34,752 nucleotides of DNA from SIG575 sp964507395 (GTDB lineage: Bacteria; Bacillota; Clostridia; Oscillospirales; Acutalibacteraceae). The notes under the pieces are model-generated. The model saw only the letters and a list, made by a program, of their open reading frames with translations. It was not told the origin of the DNA and made no database searches. The position numbers were made by a program, and so were the translations under genes. The stretch lies in assembly GCA_964507395.1 (NCBI GenBank), contig CAZDQE010000021.1, positions 1-34,752 on the forward strand, given 5' to 3'. Numbering within the stretch: the stretch's first letter is position 1; the number at the start of each line of letters is the position of its first letter. Below are positions 1 to 7,823 of the stretch, piece by piece.

Positions 1-56
1 ACTCTTTAATTCCTATTTGTGCTGACGCTTTAGCGGCAGAATGGAGATTAATATGA
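1..56 (+). CDS. 3' end of an unidentified gene upstream of deoC (partial)
   Basis: One frame is open from the window edge (first full codon at 3) to a TGA at 54-56, and ends in the peptide SLIPICADALAAEWRLI. The TGA overlaps the proposed deoC ATG at 53 in an ATGA arrangement typical of translationally coupled operon genes, which is the main reason to treat it as real. Only 17 residues are visible, so the family cannot be recognised. The other two forward frames are closed by stops within the first 25 bases. Confidence 0.5.
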   Translation, partial: SLIPICADALAAEWRLI

Positions 57-724
57 ATCAGGAAAAAATATTATCGTATGTTGACCACACACTTCTCTCA
101 CCCTCCGCTACATGGGAAGAGATAAAAAGTATATGTGATGACGGCATAAAATACAAGACCGCATCGGTCTGCATTCCCCCTTGCTACGTAAAAGAAGCAA
201 AAGAATATGTGAAAGACGAGCTTAAAATCTGCACGGTCATCGGTTTCCCCAACGGAGCAAACACAGCCGAGGTCAAAGCCTTTGAAGCTAAAAATGCGAT
301 AGAAAACGGCGCTGACGAAATTGACATGGTTATCAATATCGGCAATTTAAAGGACGGACGTTTTGACGACATACTAAACGAAATCAGATTAATAAAATTC
401 GCATGTCAGGATAAAATTCTCAAAGTTATTATTGAAACATGTTTACTTACCGAGGAAGAAAAAGTGAGAATGTGCGAAATCGTATCTCTCGCAGGTGCTG
501 ATTTCATCAAGACTTCCACAGGCTTTTCAACAGGCGGCGCAACCTTTGAGGATATTGCCCTTTTCGCAAAGCACGTTGATAAAAAGGTTAAAATCAAGGC
601 TGCAGGCGGCATTAAAACAATGGACGATGCAGAAAAATTTATTTCTCTCGGTGCTGAAAGACTGGGCACCAGCAGAATCGTAAAGCTTGTAAAAGAAGCT
701 CCTGTTGAGGAAGGTACATATTAA
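53..724 (+). CDS. deoC: deoxyribose-phosphate aldolase
   Basis: Class I aldolase that splits 2-deoxyribose-5-phosphate into glyceraldehyde-3-phosphate and acetaldehyde, the last step of deoxynucleoside catabolism in the cytosol. The 223-residue product has the Schiff-base lysine in FIKTSTGF (about K153), the second active-site lysine in KAAGGIKT (about K182) and the conserved EIDMVINIG strand with its catalytic Asp near residue 91. Length fits the family. I start at the ATG at 53, because TGGAG at 42-46 lies six bases upstream and the ATG overlaps the stop of the preceding frame. The in-frame ATG at 41 has no ribosome binding site. It ends at a strong bidirectional terminator. A nucleoside hydrolase lies nearby on the other strand, and a phosphoribosyltransferase further along. 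Confidence 0.95.
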   Translation: MNQEKILSYVDHTLLSPSATWEEIKSICDDGIKYKTASVCIPPCYVKEAKEYVKDELKICTVIGFPNGANTAEVKAFEAKNAIENGADEIDMVINIGNLKDGRFDDILNEIRLIKFACQDKILKVIIETCLLTEEEKVRMCEIVSLAGADFIKTSTGFSTGGATFEDIALFAKHVDKKVKIKAAGGIKTMDDAEKFISLGAERLGTSRIVKLVKEAPVEEGTY

Positions 725-760
725 GAGCTGTCACTAAATTATATAAAAAACCATAATAAA

Positions 761-796
761 ACGCGGCAGAAGTTCATTTCCGAGCTTCTGCCGCGT
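761..796. terminator. bidirectional rho-independent terminator between deoC and the phosphatase gene
   Basis: A 12-bp perfect GC-rich stem (acgcggcagaag at 761-772 pairing with 785-796) has a 12-base loop. It is flanked by T-rich sequence on the plus side (797 onward) and by A-rich sequence before the stem, which becomes a U-tract on the minus strand. It therefore serves both convergent genes. Confidence 0.88.
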
Positions 797-811
797 TGGT
801 TTTATTTATAC

Positions 812-2302
812 TCAGATAGCATTAATGATAAGTTTAGGAATAATTACAAAAAGATAATCATAGAAAACTTTTGCAAGTCTGTAAACAAAGTTACCAATCT
901 GAGCGATACCTGTTGTCAACGGATCTGTGGGAAGAGTTGCAGCATCTGATGCTGAGCCTTCTGTTGTCTTCATAATAGCGTAAGTGTCAACAAGTTTCTT
1001 TTCGCCTGTTTCCTGATCTACTGAATATGCGTTGTAAACAAGCTTGCCGCCTTCAATCTCCACAGTTGCGAAGATACCGCCGGGAACATCACGCTGTGAG
1101 AAGCAGTTTGCAACGATGTTTGAATCAAATACGCTGTCAAATACGTAGTCATTGATTGCGTATGTTTTTGTACCTGCTGTACCGGGAAGAACATGGCATG
1201 TACCCTCGGGGTCAACTGCAAATGTTGTTTCAACACCGTTGAATTCTTCTGTGACATAAGTTACATCTTCAACGAGCTTATCGCCCTTGACCTGATTTGT
1301 TCTCATGTAAACGTGGTCATGACCTGCCATTACAAAGTCGATATCAAGTTCGTCAAAGAGAGGAAGAAGCTGTTCTCTCATGATGATCGTGTCAGGCTTG
1401 ATAAGATTCTTACCTGCTGAATAGAAGGCTCTGTGCATGAGGATGATTTTCCACTGTGCATCTGATGAGTTCATCTCGTTCTTGATCCAGTTTGTCTGCT
1501 GAATTGTCATGGGGTACATATCGTTTGTGTTGAGAACAACGATGTGTGCATTGCCGTAATCAAATGCATAGTAAACACCTTCTGCTCTGATACATTCATC
1601 GGGAGCATCCATGTTGAACATGCTGTCGAACCAATAGTGGTTAACTTTGTTTGTGATGTTGCCGTCATGGTTACCTACTACGGGAACATGTACAAGTGAA
1701 GAATGTGCAAATGAGAACTTTTCAAAGTACCAATCCCATTCTTCCTGTGTGCAGTCGTTTACATAGTCACCAAGGTGTGCAAAGAAGTCTGCATCGGGCA
1801 TTGTGTCAACTGCAGCCTGTAATGTCATAGCACCTTTAGCAAAGTTTTCCTCATTACCTGCCTGAACGTCAGAAATTGTGATAAACTTGAAGCTGTTATC
1901 ACCGTCGTCTGTTGTGAATGAGCCTACCTCACTCCAGAGATTCTGAACATCGTCACCGACTCTGTAGTAATACTCTGTGCCTGCTTTAAGAGCTGTGAGC
2001 TTTACCTTATGTACATAAATTTCTTTGAAAGCCTCTGTGCTTCCTCTGAATGTTTTTGCACCGTCGAAAGTACCTTTGTACTTTGAAGCTTCAACAAACT
2101 GAACTGCAGATGCGCCATCGCTGTCTGTATGCCAGTTAACACCTACGGATGACTCTGAATCCTGAGCCATTGTAACGCTTACGTTCCTGATTTCATCTGA
2201 CACTTCATAGTCCTTAGCAACTGTATCTGATGTTGCGTAAGCAAGACCTGCACAGCTGAGAACTACGCAAAGTGAAAGAACAAGTGCAATAATCTTTTTC
2301 AT
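812..2302 (-). CDS. secreted purple-acid-phosphatase-like metallophosphoesterase
   Basis: Calcineurin-fold phosphohydrolase of 496 residues, predicted to release phosphate from organic phosphomonoesters outside the cell. The N-terminus (1-24) is a signal peptide with a hydrophobic core after MKK. Residues about 38-132 form a fibronectin-III-like N-terminal domain as in purple acid phosphatases. The catalytic domain follows with ordered metal ligands: SDVQ (D145), HLGDY (D179), VGNHDG (N211, H212), LMHR (H290) and AGHDH (H328, H330). The last 30 residues are hydrophobic (FVYRLAKVFYDYLFVIIPK) and could be a C-terminal membrane anchor. An AAAAGGAG-type ribosome binding site precedes the ATG. It is the last gene of a minus-strand cluster with a nucleoside hydrolase and a lipase-like protein, suggesting 5'-nucleotide or phosphoester scavenging. 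The exact substrate is unknown. Confidence 0.88.
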   Translation of the reverse strand: MKKIIALVLSLCVVLSCAGLAYATSDTVAKDYEVSDEIRNVSVTMAQDSESSVGVNWHTDSDGASAVQFVEASKYKGTFDGAKTFRGSTEAFKEIYVHKVKLTALKAGTEYYYRVGDDVQNLWSEVGSFTTDDGDNSFKFITISDVQAGNEENFAKGAMTLQAAVDTMPDADFFAHLGDYVNDCTQEEWDWYFEKFSFAHSSLVHVPVVGNHDGNITNKVNHYWFDSMFNMDAPDECIRAEGVYYAFDYGNAHIVVLNTNDMYPMTIQQTNWIKNEMNSSDAQWKIILMHRAFYSAGKNLIKPDTIIMREQLLPLFDELDIDFVMAGHDHVYMRTNQVKGDKLVEDVTYVTEEFNGVETTFAVDPEGTCHVLPGTAGTKTYAINDYVFDSVFDSNIVANCFSQRDVPGGIFATVEIEGGKLVYNAYSVDQETGEKKLVDTYAIMKTTEGSASDAATLPTDPLTTGIAQIGNFVYRLAKVFYDYLFVIIPKLIINAI

Positions 2303-2369
2303 AATAATCTCCTTTTGTTTTTGCTTGATTTATACTACTTTTACAGTAATACACAACAATATGATACCA

Positions 2370-3290
2370 TTATAACTCAGATTTGTCAACGCAAATGCGT
2401 CTGTTGATCTGACTGCTGTAACAGATATCATTCTCTTTTTTCACCACGTAACATCTGTCTGAAGAAGAATCGGGGGTAAAATAATTTCTTCCGTCTTCAT
2501 CAAAAGCGAACCTGCCGAAAACCTTTTTGTATCCTGCTTTTTCTTCATCACCGACTACGGCTAGATAAGCTGTCATGGGGTCCCATGAGCATCTGCCCTT
2601 TTCCGAGCCGTGAGCTTTCATTGCAAGCGCAAGGGCATCGTTTTCATCACCGATCGCTTCAGTACCGCCCGTGATAACGCTTTCCCCTGCCTCAAAGCCG
2701 AGATAAGTTATGGGACACGGGAATTTTTCAGCTACTGTTTTTGCTGCTTTTACAGAACGTTCTGAATTGGCAACATTATATTCACGTCCGCCGTTTTCAT
2801 CCCATTTTCCTGCCATCGTCCAAAGCTTCCCGACTTTTTCTTTGCAAAGCTGTATACCGTTCAAGGGTGAAAATTCATCACCCTCGCTCAGAAGCAGAGC
2901 TGCAATTGAATTCTGAAAGCCTACCGCAATAATGTCAGCTTTTTCATCGAGAGAAGAAAGGATTCTTCTGTAAAGCTTTACAGACGTTTCGTAGTTGTCT
3001 GAGGATTTGTATGCACCCGATGAATATTCTTCAACCAGCTTATGCTGGTAGCTTTTTTGAGGTGCATCCTTATAATCTACCGCGTTTTTATCCACCGAAA
3101 CAGGGATGTTTCCCCTACCGTATTGAGTAAGGAACAACTCAACAGAGTAAGGGGAAATTTCCATAAACGCATTAATATTTATACATTTAAGCTCTACCTC
3201 TTCTGAATTCAGAAGAAGCTTCAGTGCAACGCAATCATCGCAATCTGTCCACCAGTCGGTATCGAAAATTACGGCACGTTTACCTGTCAT
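2370..3290 (-). CDS. inosine-uridine-type nucleoside hydrolase family protein
   Basis: Nucleoside N-ribohydrolase family protein of 306 residues, expected to split ribonucleosides into base and ribose using Ca2+. The N-terminal metal motif reads FDTDWWTDCDDCVAL, matching the DTDxGTDCDDAGAL form of the family (D10, D12, D16, D18, D19). The EYNVANS stretch near residue 170 fits the conserved E-x-N of the active site. There is no signal peptide, so it probably acts in the cytosol. The start ATG overlaps the TGA of the upstream lipase-like gene (ATGA), showing translational coupling. The two Trp residues inside the metal loop (WW in place of the usual small residues) are unusual and may alter specificity. 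Substrate is not deducible. Confidence 0.82.
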   Translation of the reverse strand: MTGKRAVIFDTDWWTDCDDCVALKLLLNSEEVELKCININAFMEISPYSVELFLTQYGRGNIPVSVDKNAVDYKDAPQKSYQHKLVEEYSSGAYKSSDNYETSVKLYRRILSSLDEKADIIAVGFQNSIAALLLSEGDEFSPLNGIQLCKEKVGKLWTMAGKWDENGGREYNVANSERSVKAAKTVAEKFPCPITYLGFEAGESVITGGTEAIGDENDALALAMKAHGSEKGRCSWDPMTAYLAVVGDEEKAGYKKVFGRFAFDEDGRNYFTPDSSSDRCYVVKKENDICYSSQINRRICVDKSEL

Positions 3291-5158
3291 CCCGCAAGCA
3301 ACTCGCTATAACCCTTTGTACCCCAGCTCTTGTAAGCTGTGTCTGAAAGGAATTTGAAGATAGTAGCAAGAACATCGTTTACCTTACTGGGTTCTTCGGG
3401 AGCAGCATAAACGCCGATTGCAACAAGTGCATTATAGAGTCTGTCCATTCTGTTCTGACAGTCAACCGTATCAACAACAGTTTCTGTGAGCATAAGCTTA
3501 CAGTCATCAAGAGCTGCCTGAAGCTCTGCTCTCTGTGCTTCTGTCATTGTTGTATTCTCTGCAAGAGCTGCTTCTGCGTTGGGAATATCACGTCTCTTAA
3601 GGTCTCTTGTTATTCTTGAGCCGTTGAACTGAGGATAGTTCTCAGGGTCTGAATGAACATCAAGAATTGTATCATCCTTAAGAAGAACACCTGCAAGGTT
3701 GATTACAGAGTCGCTTTTGCCTGTCTTTTCGTGGTCAAGTCCCTGAACATACCATGTGGTTTCCGGAAGATATGATGTTGAAGCGTCAACCACTCTTTCA
3801 GGAGAAATATGGTTATGTGTGGGGTCTGTACATACGGGATTCTTTGCAACATAGTCTACGGGAAGTGTTTTGCCAAGGTCAGCAAATGTTGCGAAAAGAC
3901 TTGTTGAAGCTGAGTGGATAATTTTGTCAGCATTTACTGTAAGAGCACTTGCTCCGATGGGGTAAAGCTGAAGTCCGTATGAGCAGATTGCATGTGCAAT
4001 ACCGCCGTTTTCTTCGCTCATGAAATCGTTGAGGTTTGACTGAAGATTCTTTTGAGCTGTGTTATAGAACTTAACCTTTGTTCTGATTGTATCGTATTCA
4101 GAGCCTTTATCCTTAAAATAGATTTCATAACACTCGTCAAAATCATCTTTGGGAATAAGTGCCCAGAAGATCGTGCAGTTACCGACAAGTGTATCCTTTG
4201 CACCTGCAAGAACTGAATCAAGAATTGAATCGAGAACATCGTTGGGAAGGATTCTCAATGCAAGGTTTATAAGATATGAATACCATTCGCCTTCAAGAAG
4301 TTCGGGAAGAATTTTTGTGTAAAGGAACTCATCATCTTTAAGAAGAGTGTTGTCTGTAAAGATATCACCGAGAATCTTTGAACCGTCAAGAGCTGCGATA
4401 ACGAAAACGATCTTGTGAACGCTGCCATAGTTATCATAGTAGAGGTCATATCTGCCCGAGTACATTTCAAGCCATGCAGTTACAACTGTACCGCCCATGC
4501 TGATAGGAGCAAGGCTTACTTCATCTGCACCTGTCTGCTCTTTAACCATTTCAATGTAATCATTGAGGTCCTCGGCAATCTGAGTAACGTCGCCTGATGA
4601 GTTGTATGCGAAGAAATAAAGGTTTTCTTCACCGATTTCCTCACCTACCTCCTGGAAAGGAACTGCACCGTAAACGATATCCTTATGCTCCTGATCCATT
4701 TCAGCAATTGAGCAATACTGTCTGTCAACATATGTAGGATAAACGGGGTCGCCGTTAAGGTCACATTCGTTGTACTTGAGTGCTTTACATGCTGCTTTGT
4801 AGCCTGCTTCCGATGCGAAATCCTTCTGAGTAAGAAGTGTAAGGAGAACGGGGAAAAGAATTCCGAGAACAAGCTCTTTAACATCAACTGTCAAAGGCCA
4901 GCCTGTAATTACATTACCGCTGTCATCAAGAAGGGGGTTACCGTCTTCATCCATGATTACGGTATCAATCTGTGAAATACCGTGAATGATAATGATAGGC
5001 ACCTGTTCGCCTGATGTGAGGTTGTCTTTTGCTTCTTCAACTGAAGACACTACCTCGATGGGGTCAGTGCTGTCTGCAGCAGTGACCTGTGCCACGATGC
5101 CTACGCTGATTGCGAGAACAAGCATTATGGCAATTACTCGTTTGAAAACTTTGTTCAT
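3287..5158 (-). CDS. secreted lipase-like alpha/beta hydrolase (paralogue 1)
   Basis: A 623-residue exported protein with signal peptide at 1-28 (MNKVFKRVIAIMLVLAISVG). It has alpha/beta-hydrolase features of the triacylglycerol-lipase kind: VPIIIIHGIS (oxyanion-loop HG at 59-60), and a nucleophile elbow LAPISMGGT with S220. The candidate catalytic His is H476 in GLDHEKTG, preceded by DASTSYLPETTW. The usual G-x-S-x-G is P-x-S-M-G here. It is clearly homologous to the product of 20812-22251, sharing the elbow, a LWALxxP-type segment and the DAST...TWxV...H C-terminal block. An AAGGAGG site lies eight bases before the ATG, and a good promoter precedes it. First gene of a three-gene minus-strand cluster. 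Lipase or esterase activity is inferred, not proven. Confidence 0.78.
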   Translation of the reverse strand: MNKVFKRVIAIMLVLAISVGIVAQVTAADSTDPIEVVSSVEEAKDNLTSGEQVPIIIIHGISQIDTVIMDEDGNPLLDDSGNVITGWPLTVDVKELVLGILFPVLLTLLTQKDFASEAGYKAACKALKYNECDLNGDPVYPTYVDRQYCSIAEMDQEHKDIVYGAVPFQEVGEEIGEENLYFFAYNSSGDVTQIAEDLNDYIEMVKEQTGADEVSLAPISMGGTVVTAWLEMYSGRYDLYYDNYGSVHKIVFVIAALDGSKILGDIFTDNTLLKDDEFLYTKILPELLEGEWYSYLINLALRILPNDVLDSILDSVLAGAKDTLVGNCTIFWALIPKDDFDECYEIYFKDKGSEYDTIRTKVKFYNTAQKNLQSNLNDFMSEENGGIAHAICSYGLQLYPIGASALTVNADKIIHSASTSLFATFADLGKTLPVDYVAKNPVCTDPTHNHISPERVVDASTSYLPETTWYVQGLDHEKTGKSDSVINLAGVLLKDDTILDVHSDPENYPQFNGSRITRDLKRRDIPNAEAALAENTTMTEAQRAELQAALDDCKLMLTETVVDTVDCQNRMDRLYNALVAIGVYAAPEEPSKVNDVLATIFKFLSDTAYKSWGTKGYSELLAG

Positions 5159-5188
5159 AAAACAAGCCTCCTTATTTTTTATGGAGAA

Positions 5189-5217
5189 ATTGTAACATAA
5201 TTTATAAAATTTGTCTA
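5189..5217 (-). promoter_or_regulatory. sigma-A-type promoter for the minus-strand lipase-like cluster
   Basis: Reading the minus strand, TAGACA (5217-5212) and TACAAT (5194-5189) are separated by 17 bases, close to the vegetative consensus. It lies just upstream of the AAGGAGG of the gene ending at 3287. Confidence 0.65.
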
Positions 5218-5259
5218 TACTTTTGAATAAATATTAACATTTCATATATACTTTTTTTC

Positions 5260-5288
5260 TTGACTTATTCAATAAAGAATTATATAAT
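5260..5288 (+). promoter_or_regulatory. strong sigma-A-type promoter of the zinc importer operon
   Basis: TTGACT (5260-5265) and a perfect TATAAT (5283-5288) are separated by 17 bases. Transcription would start near 5295, inside the inverted repeat at 5290-5312. Confidence 0.8.
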
Positions 5289-5289
5289 G

Positions 5290-5312
5290 AATTTGAATTT
5301 CAATTTCAAATT
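5290..5312 (+). promoter_or_regulatory. inverted-repeat operator over the znuABC start site (candidate Zur/Fur-family box)
   Basis: Perfect 8-bp arms AATTTGAA (5290-5297) and TTCAAATT (5305-5312) flank a 7-base spacer. The repeat begins two bases after the -10 hexamer and covers the predicted transcription start, where a bound repressor would block initiation. Zinc uptake operons are commonly repressed by Fur-family Zur proteins at such palindromes. Assignment to Zur is inference; no regulator gene is in the window. Confidence 0.6.
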
Positions 5313-5327
5313 GGTGGTGTACCCGAA

Positions 5328-6215
5328 ATGAAGAAAATTTTACCGTTATTACTTGTTTTTTTGCTGATTTTTACAGGCTGCGGCATGCAGAATGATGAAG
5401 AAAAAGAGGACGAAGGAATCAAAATTGTCGCTACTATTTTTCCTCAGTATGATTTTTTGAGAGAAATCACAAAAAACACTGATACCTCTCTTGAGATGCT
5501 GATTTCCCCCGGCAAAGAGGTGCACGGCTTTGAAAGCACGCTCTCTGATGTTTCAAAGATAAGCGAATGTGACCTTCTCGTTTATACCGGCTCTGAGGAT
5601 GACAAATGGATTGAAGATGTACCTCAAAGCGAAAACACACGCCTTGCACTTTGCGACATCATAACGGCTTATGAGGATGAGCATGTCTGGACTTCACCGA
5701 AAAATGCAATAATAATCGTTCAGACACTCTGCGACACGCTCTGCAGCATTGATGAAAAAAATGCAGATATTTACAAAGAAAATACATCTTCTTACATTTC
5801 GGAGCTTGAAGAGCTTGACAGTGAATTTGAAGATACTATAAAAAAATCCGATACCAAAGCTCTTGTTTTTGCGGAGAGGTTCCCCTTCTTGAATTTTGCG
5901 AAGGATTACGGTATTGAATATTATTCGGCATTTGAAGGCTGTTCAACCGAAACCGAGGCAGGAATCAAAACGATCAATTTCCTTGCGGAAAAAGTCAAGG
6001 AAGAAAACATTCCCGCAATTTTCACGATTGAGTTTTCCGACGGCGTTGTAGCTGAAAAAATCAGCGAGGAAACAGGTGCCGAAATTCTGCTTTGCCACTC
6101 CTGCCACAATGTAACGGAAGAAGAATTTGAAAACGGCGAAACCTATCTGTCACTGATGACACAAAATCTTAAAAATATAAAAACGGCATTACTCAAAAAC
6201 AACACAGGAGATTAA
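5328..6215 (+). CDS. znuA: zinc/manganese ABC transporter substrate-binding lipoprotein
   Basis: Cluster A-I (ZnuA/AdcA family) metal-binding lipoprotein of 295 residues that captures Zn2+ (or Mn2+) outside the membrane and passes it to ZnuB. It has a signal peptide ending in a lipobox, LLIFTGC, with the lipidated Cys at 18. Metal ligands visible: H66 in VHGFES and H119 in EHVWTSP. The third family position, normally the His of an HxAFGYF-like motif, reads FAERFPFLNF (E183/R184). The fourth ligand may be E235 in IEFSDG. Two further His occur at 257 and 260 (CHSCHN). There is no His-rich loop. The ATG follows GGTGGTG by about eight bases. First gene of znuACB, one base before znuC. Confidence 0.9.
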   Translation: MKKILPLLLVFLLIFTGCGMQNDEEKEDEGIKIVATIFPQYDFLREITKNTDTSLEMLISPGKEVHGFESTLSDVSKISECDLLVYTGSEDDKWIEDVPQSENTRLALCDIITAYEDEHVWTSPKNAIIIVQTLCDTLCSIDEKNADIYKENTSSYISELEELDSEFEDTIKKSDTKALVFAERFPFLNFAKDYGIEYYSAFEGCSTETEAGIKTINFLAEKVKEENIPAIFTIEFSDGVVAEKISEETGAEILLCHSCHNVTEEEFENGETYLSLMTQNLKNIKTALLKNNTGD

Positions 6216-6216
6216 A

Positions 6217-6921
6217 ATGAGTATTATAAACTGTAAAAATTTAGAACTGGCTTATGACAGCAAGGCTGTTCTGAGCGGTCTTTCCTTCAAATTAAATATG
6301 GGCGATTATCTTTGCATAGTCGGTGAAAACGGAAGCGGAAAAAGTACATTGATGAAGGCTCTGCTCGGTCTTATCAAGCCTGTTTCGGGAGAAATCAGCT
6401 TCTGCTGCGATTTACACAAAAAAGAAATCGGATATCTTCCTCAGCAGACAGATATCCAGAGAGATTTCCCCGCTTCGGTGCGGGAGGTTGTTCTCTCCGG
6501 AACGCTCGGCAAAAGAGGCTTCAAGCCTTTTTATTCCGCAAAGGATAAAGAAAATGCTAAAAACAACATGGCACTTCTGGGAATTTCCGATTTGAAGAAG
6601 CAGTCATATCAGGATCTGTCGGGCGGTCAGCAGCAGCGAGTTCTGCTTGCCCGTGCAATGTGCGCTACAACATCTTTGCTTTTACTTGACGAACCTGTGG
6701 CAGGACTTGACCCCGTTGTGACGGCGGAAATGTACAAAATCATAAAAGAGCTGAACAAAAAAGGTATCACCGTAATCATGATTTCTCACGATATTTCAGC
6801 CGCAACAGAATATGCAAGCCATATTCTTCACCTCCAGCACGGCTCTTTCTTTTTCGGAGAAACGCAGGAATATCTTTTCAGCGACTTCTCTTCAAAATTC
6901 ATGGGGGGTGGTAACAGATGA
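6217..6921 (+). CDS. znuC: zinc ABC transporter ATP-binding protein
   Basis: Cytoplasmic ATPase of 234 residues that powers metal import with ZnuA and ZnuB. It has Walker A GENGSGKS (36-43), a Q-loop in YLPQQ, the ABC signature LSGGQQQR, Walker B LLLLDEP followed by VAGLD, and the switch His in MISHD. Length is typical. It begins one base after the znuA stop with AGGAG upstream, and its TGA overlaps the ATG of znuB by four bases, so the three genes are co-translated. Confidence 0.93.
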   Translation: MSIINCKNLELAYDSKAVLSGLSFKLNMGDYLCIVGENGSGKSTLMKALLGLIKPVSGEISFCCDLHKKEIGYLPQQTDIQRDFPASVREVVLSGTLGKRGFKPFYSAKDKENAKNNMALLGISDLKKQSYQDLSGGQQQRVLLARAMCATTSLLLLDEPVAGLDPVVTAEMYKIIKELNKKGITVIMISHDISAATEYASHILHLQHGSFFFGETQEYLFSDFSSKFMGGGNR

Positions 6922-7769
6922 TGAGCTTTTCCGAGCTTTTTTCAAGCGAATTCATGATAAGCCTTGTAGTAAGGGCATTGATAGTAGGATTTCTTGTTTC
7001 TCTCTGCTCCTCACTTTTAGGTGTAAGCCTTGTGCTTAAAAGATTTTCCATGATCGGTGACGGACTTTCACACGTAGGCTTCGGTGCCGTAGCACTTGCC
7101 GCCGCGCTCAACATGAGCGATATGAAACTGATTTTTTCAATTCCCATAGTTATTATAACCGCTTTCTTTCTTTTAAGGCTGGGCAGCAACGGAAAAATCA
7201 AGGGTGACAGCGCTCTGGCTATCGTGTCAACAGGCGCAGTGGCAATTGGAAGCCTGCTTTTCAATATGTCAGGTCAGAGGAGCACTGACATCTGCAACAG
7301 TCTTTTCGGCTCTGCATCGCTTTTCACAATCACCGACATCGACCTTGTTTTAAGCATCGTTTTAAGCATCGCCATTATAATTCTTTTCGTTTTCTTCTAC
7401 ACAAAAATTTTCGCCGTGACCTTTGATGAAAATTTTTCAAAAGCCACGGGAATCAGAACAAACGTATACAACATGCTCATTGCAATTTTAACGGCAGTTA
7501 CAATCGTTCTCGGCATGAACATGATGGGCTCTCTTATGATTTCTGCTCTTATTGTTTTCCCCGCGATGACCGCAATGCGCGTTTGCAAGACCTTCAAAGG
7601 CGTACTTATTACCTCCGCTTCGGTTTCGCTGGTCTGCTTTGTTATCGGATTTTTTGCCGCCTGTATGCTTGGCTGGCAGACAGGCGCTTGCGTTGTTACA
7701 GTTAACCTTATTGCCTTTATCCTATTCTGGCTTATCGGTAAATTAAAGCCCAAAAAGTATTGCAATTAA
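6918..7769 (+). CDS. znuB: zinc ABC transporter permease
   Basis: Integral membrane permease of the ABC-3 family (ZnuB/AdcB/MntB), 283 residues with about eight hydrophobic helices. Family hallmarks visible: SLLGVSLVLKRFSMIGDGLS near the N-terminus (with DGLSHVGFG, a conserved ABC-3 motif), and NMMGSLMISALIVFPAMTA, which resembles the conserved G-x-L-x-x-x-A-L-x-x-x-P segment. The start codon overlaps the znuC stop. Two consecutive ATG codons (6918 and 6921) are possible; GGGGGTGG at about 6904-6911 serves either. No terminator separates it from the alkaline phosphatase gene, so some transcripts may run on. Confidence 0.93.
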   Translation: MMSFSELFSSEFMISLVVRALIVGFLVSLCSSLLGVSLVLKRFSMIGDGLSHVGFGAVALAAALNMSDMKLIFSIPIVIITAFFLLRLGSNGKIKGDSALAIVSTGAVAIGSLLFNMSGQRSTDICNSLFGSASLFTITDIDLVLSIVLSIAIIILFVFFYTKIFAVTFDENFSKATGIRTNVYNMLIAILTAVTIVLGMNMMGSLMISALIVFPAMTAMRVCKTFKGVLITSASVSLVCFVIGFFAACMLGWQTGACVVTVNLIAFILFWLIGKLKPKKYCN

Positions 7770-7788
7770 GGGGTAAATGTGATAATAT
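7760..7788 (+). promoter_or_regulatory. candidate promoter of the alkaline phosphatase gene
   Basis: TTGCAA (7760-7765) and TAATAT (7783-7788, within TGATAATAT) are spaced by 17 bases and sit at the very end of znuB and in the short gap after it. The hexamers are imperfect. It would give the phosphatase its own expression besides read-through from the zinc operon. Confidence 0.4.
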
Positions 7789-7823
7789 ATTAACGACAAA
7801 TTATAAAAAAGGAGGAAAAATTC

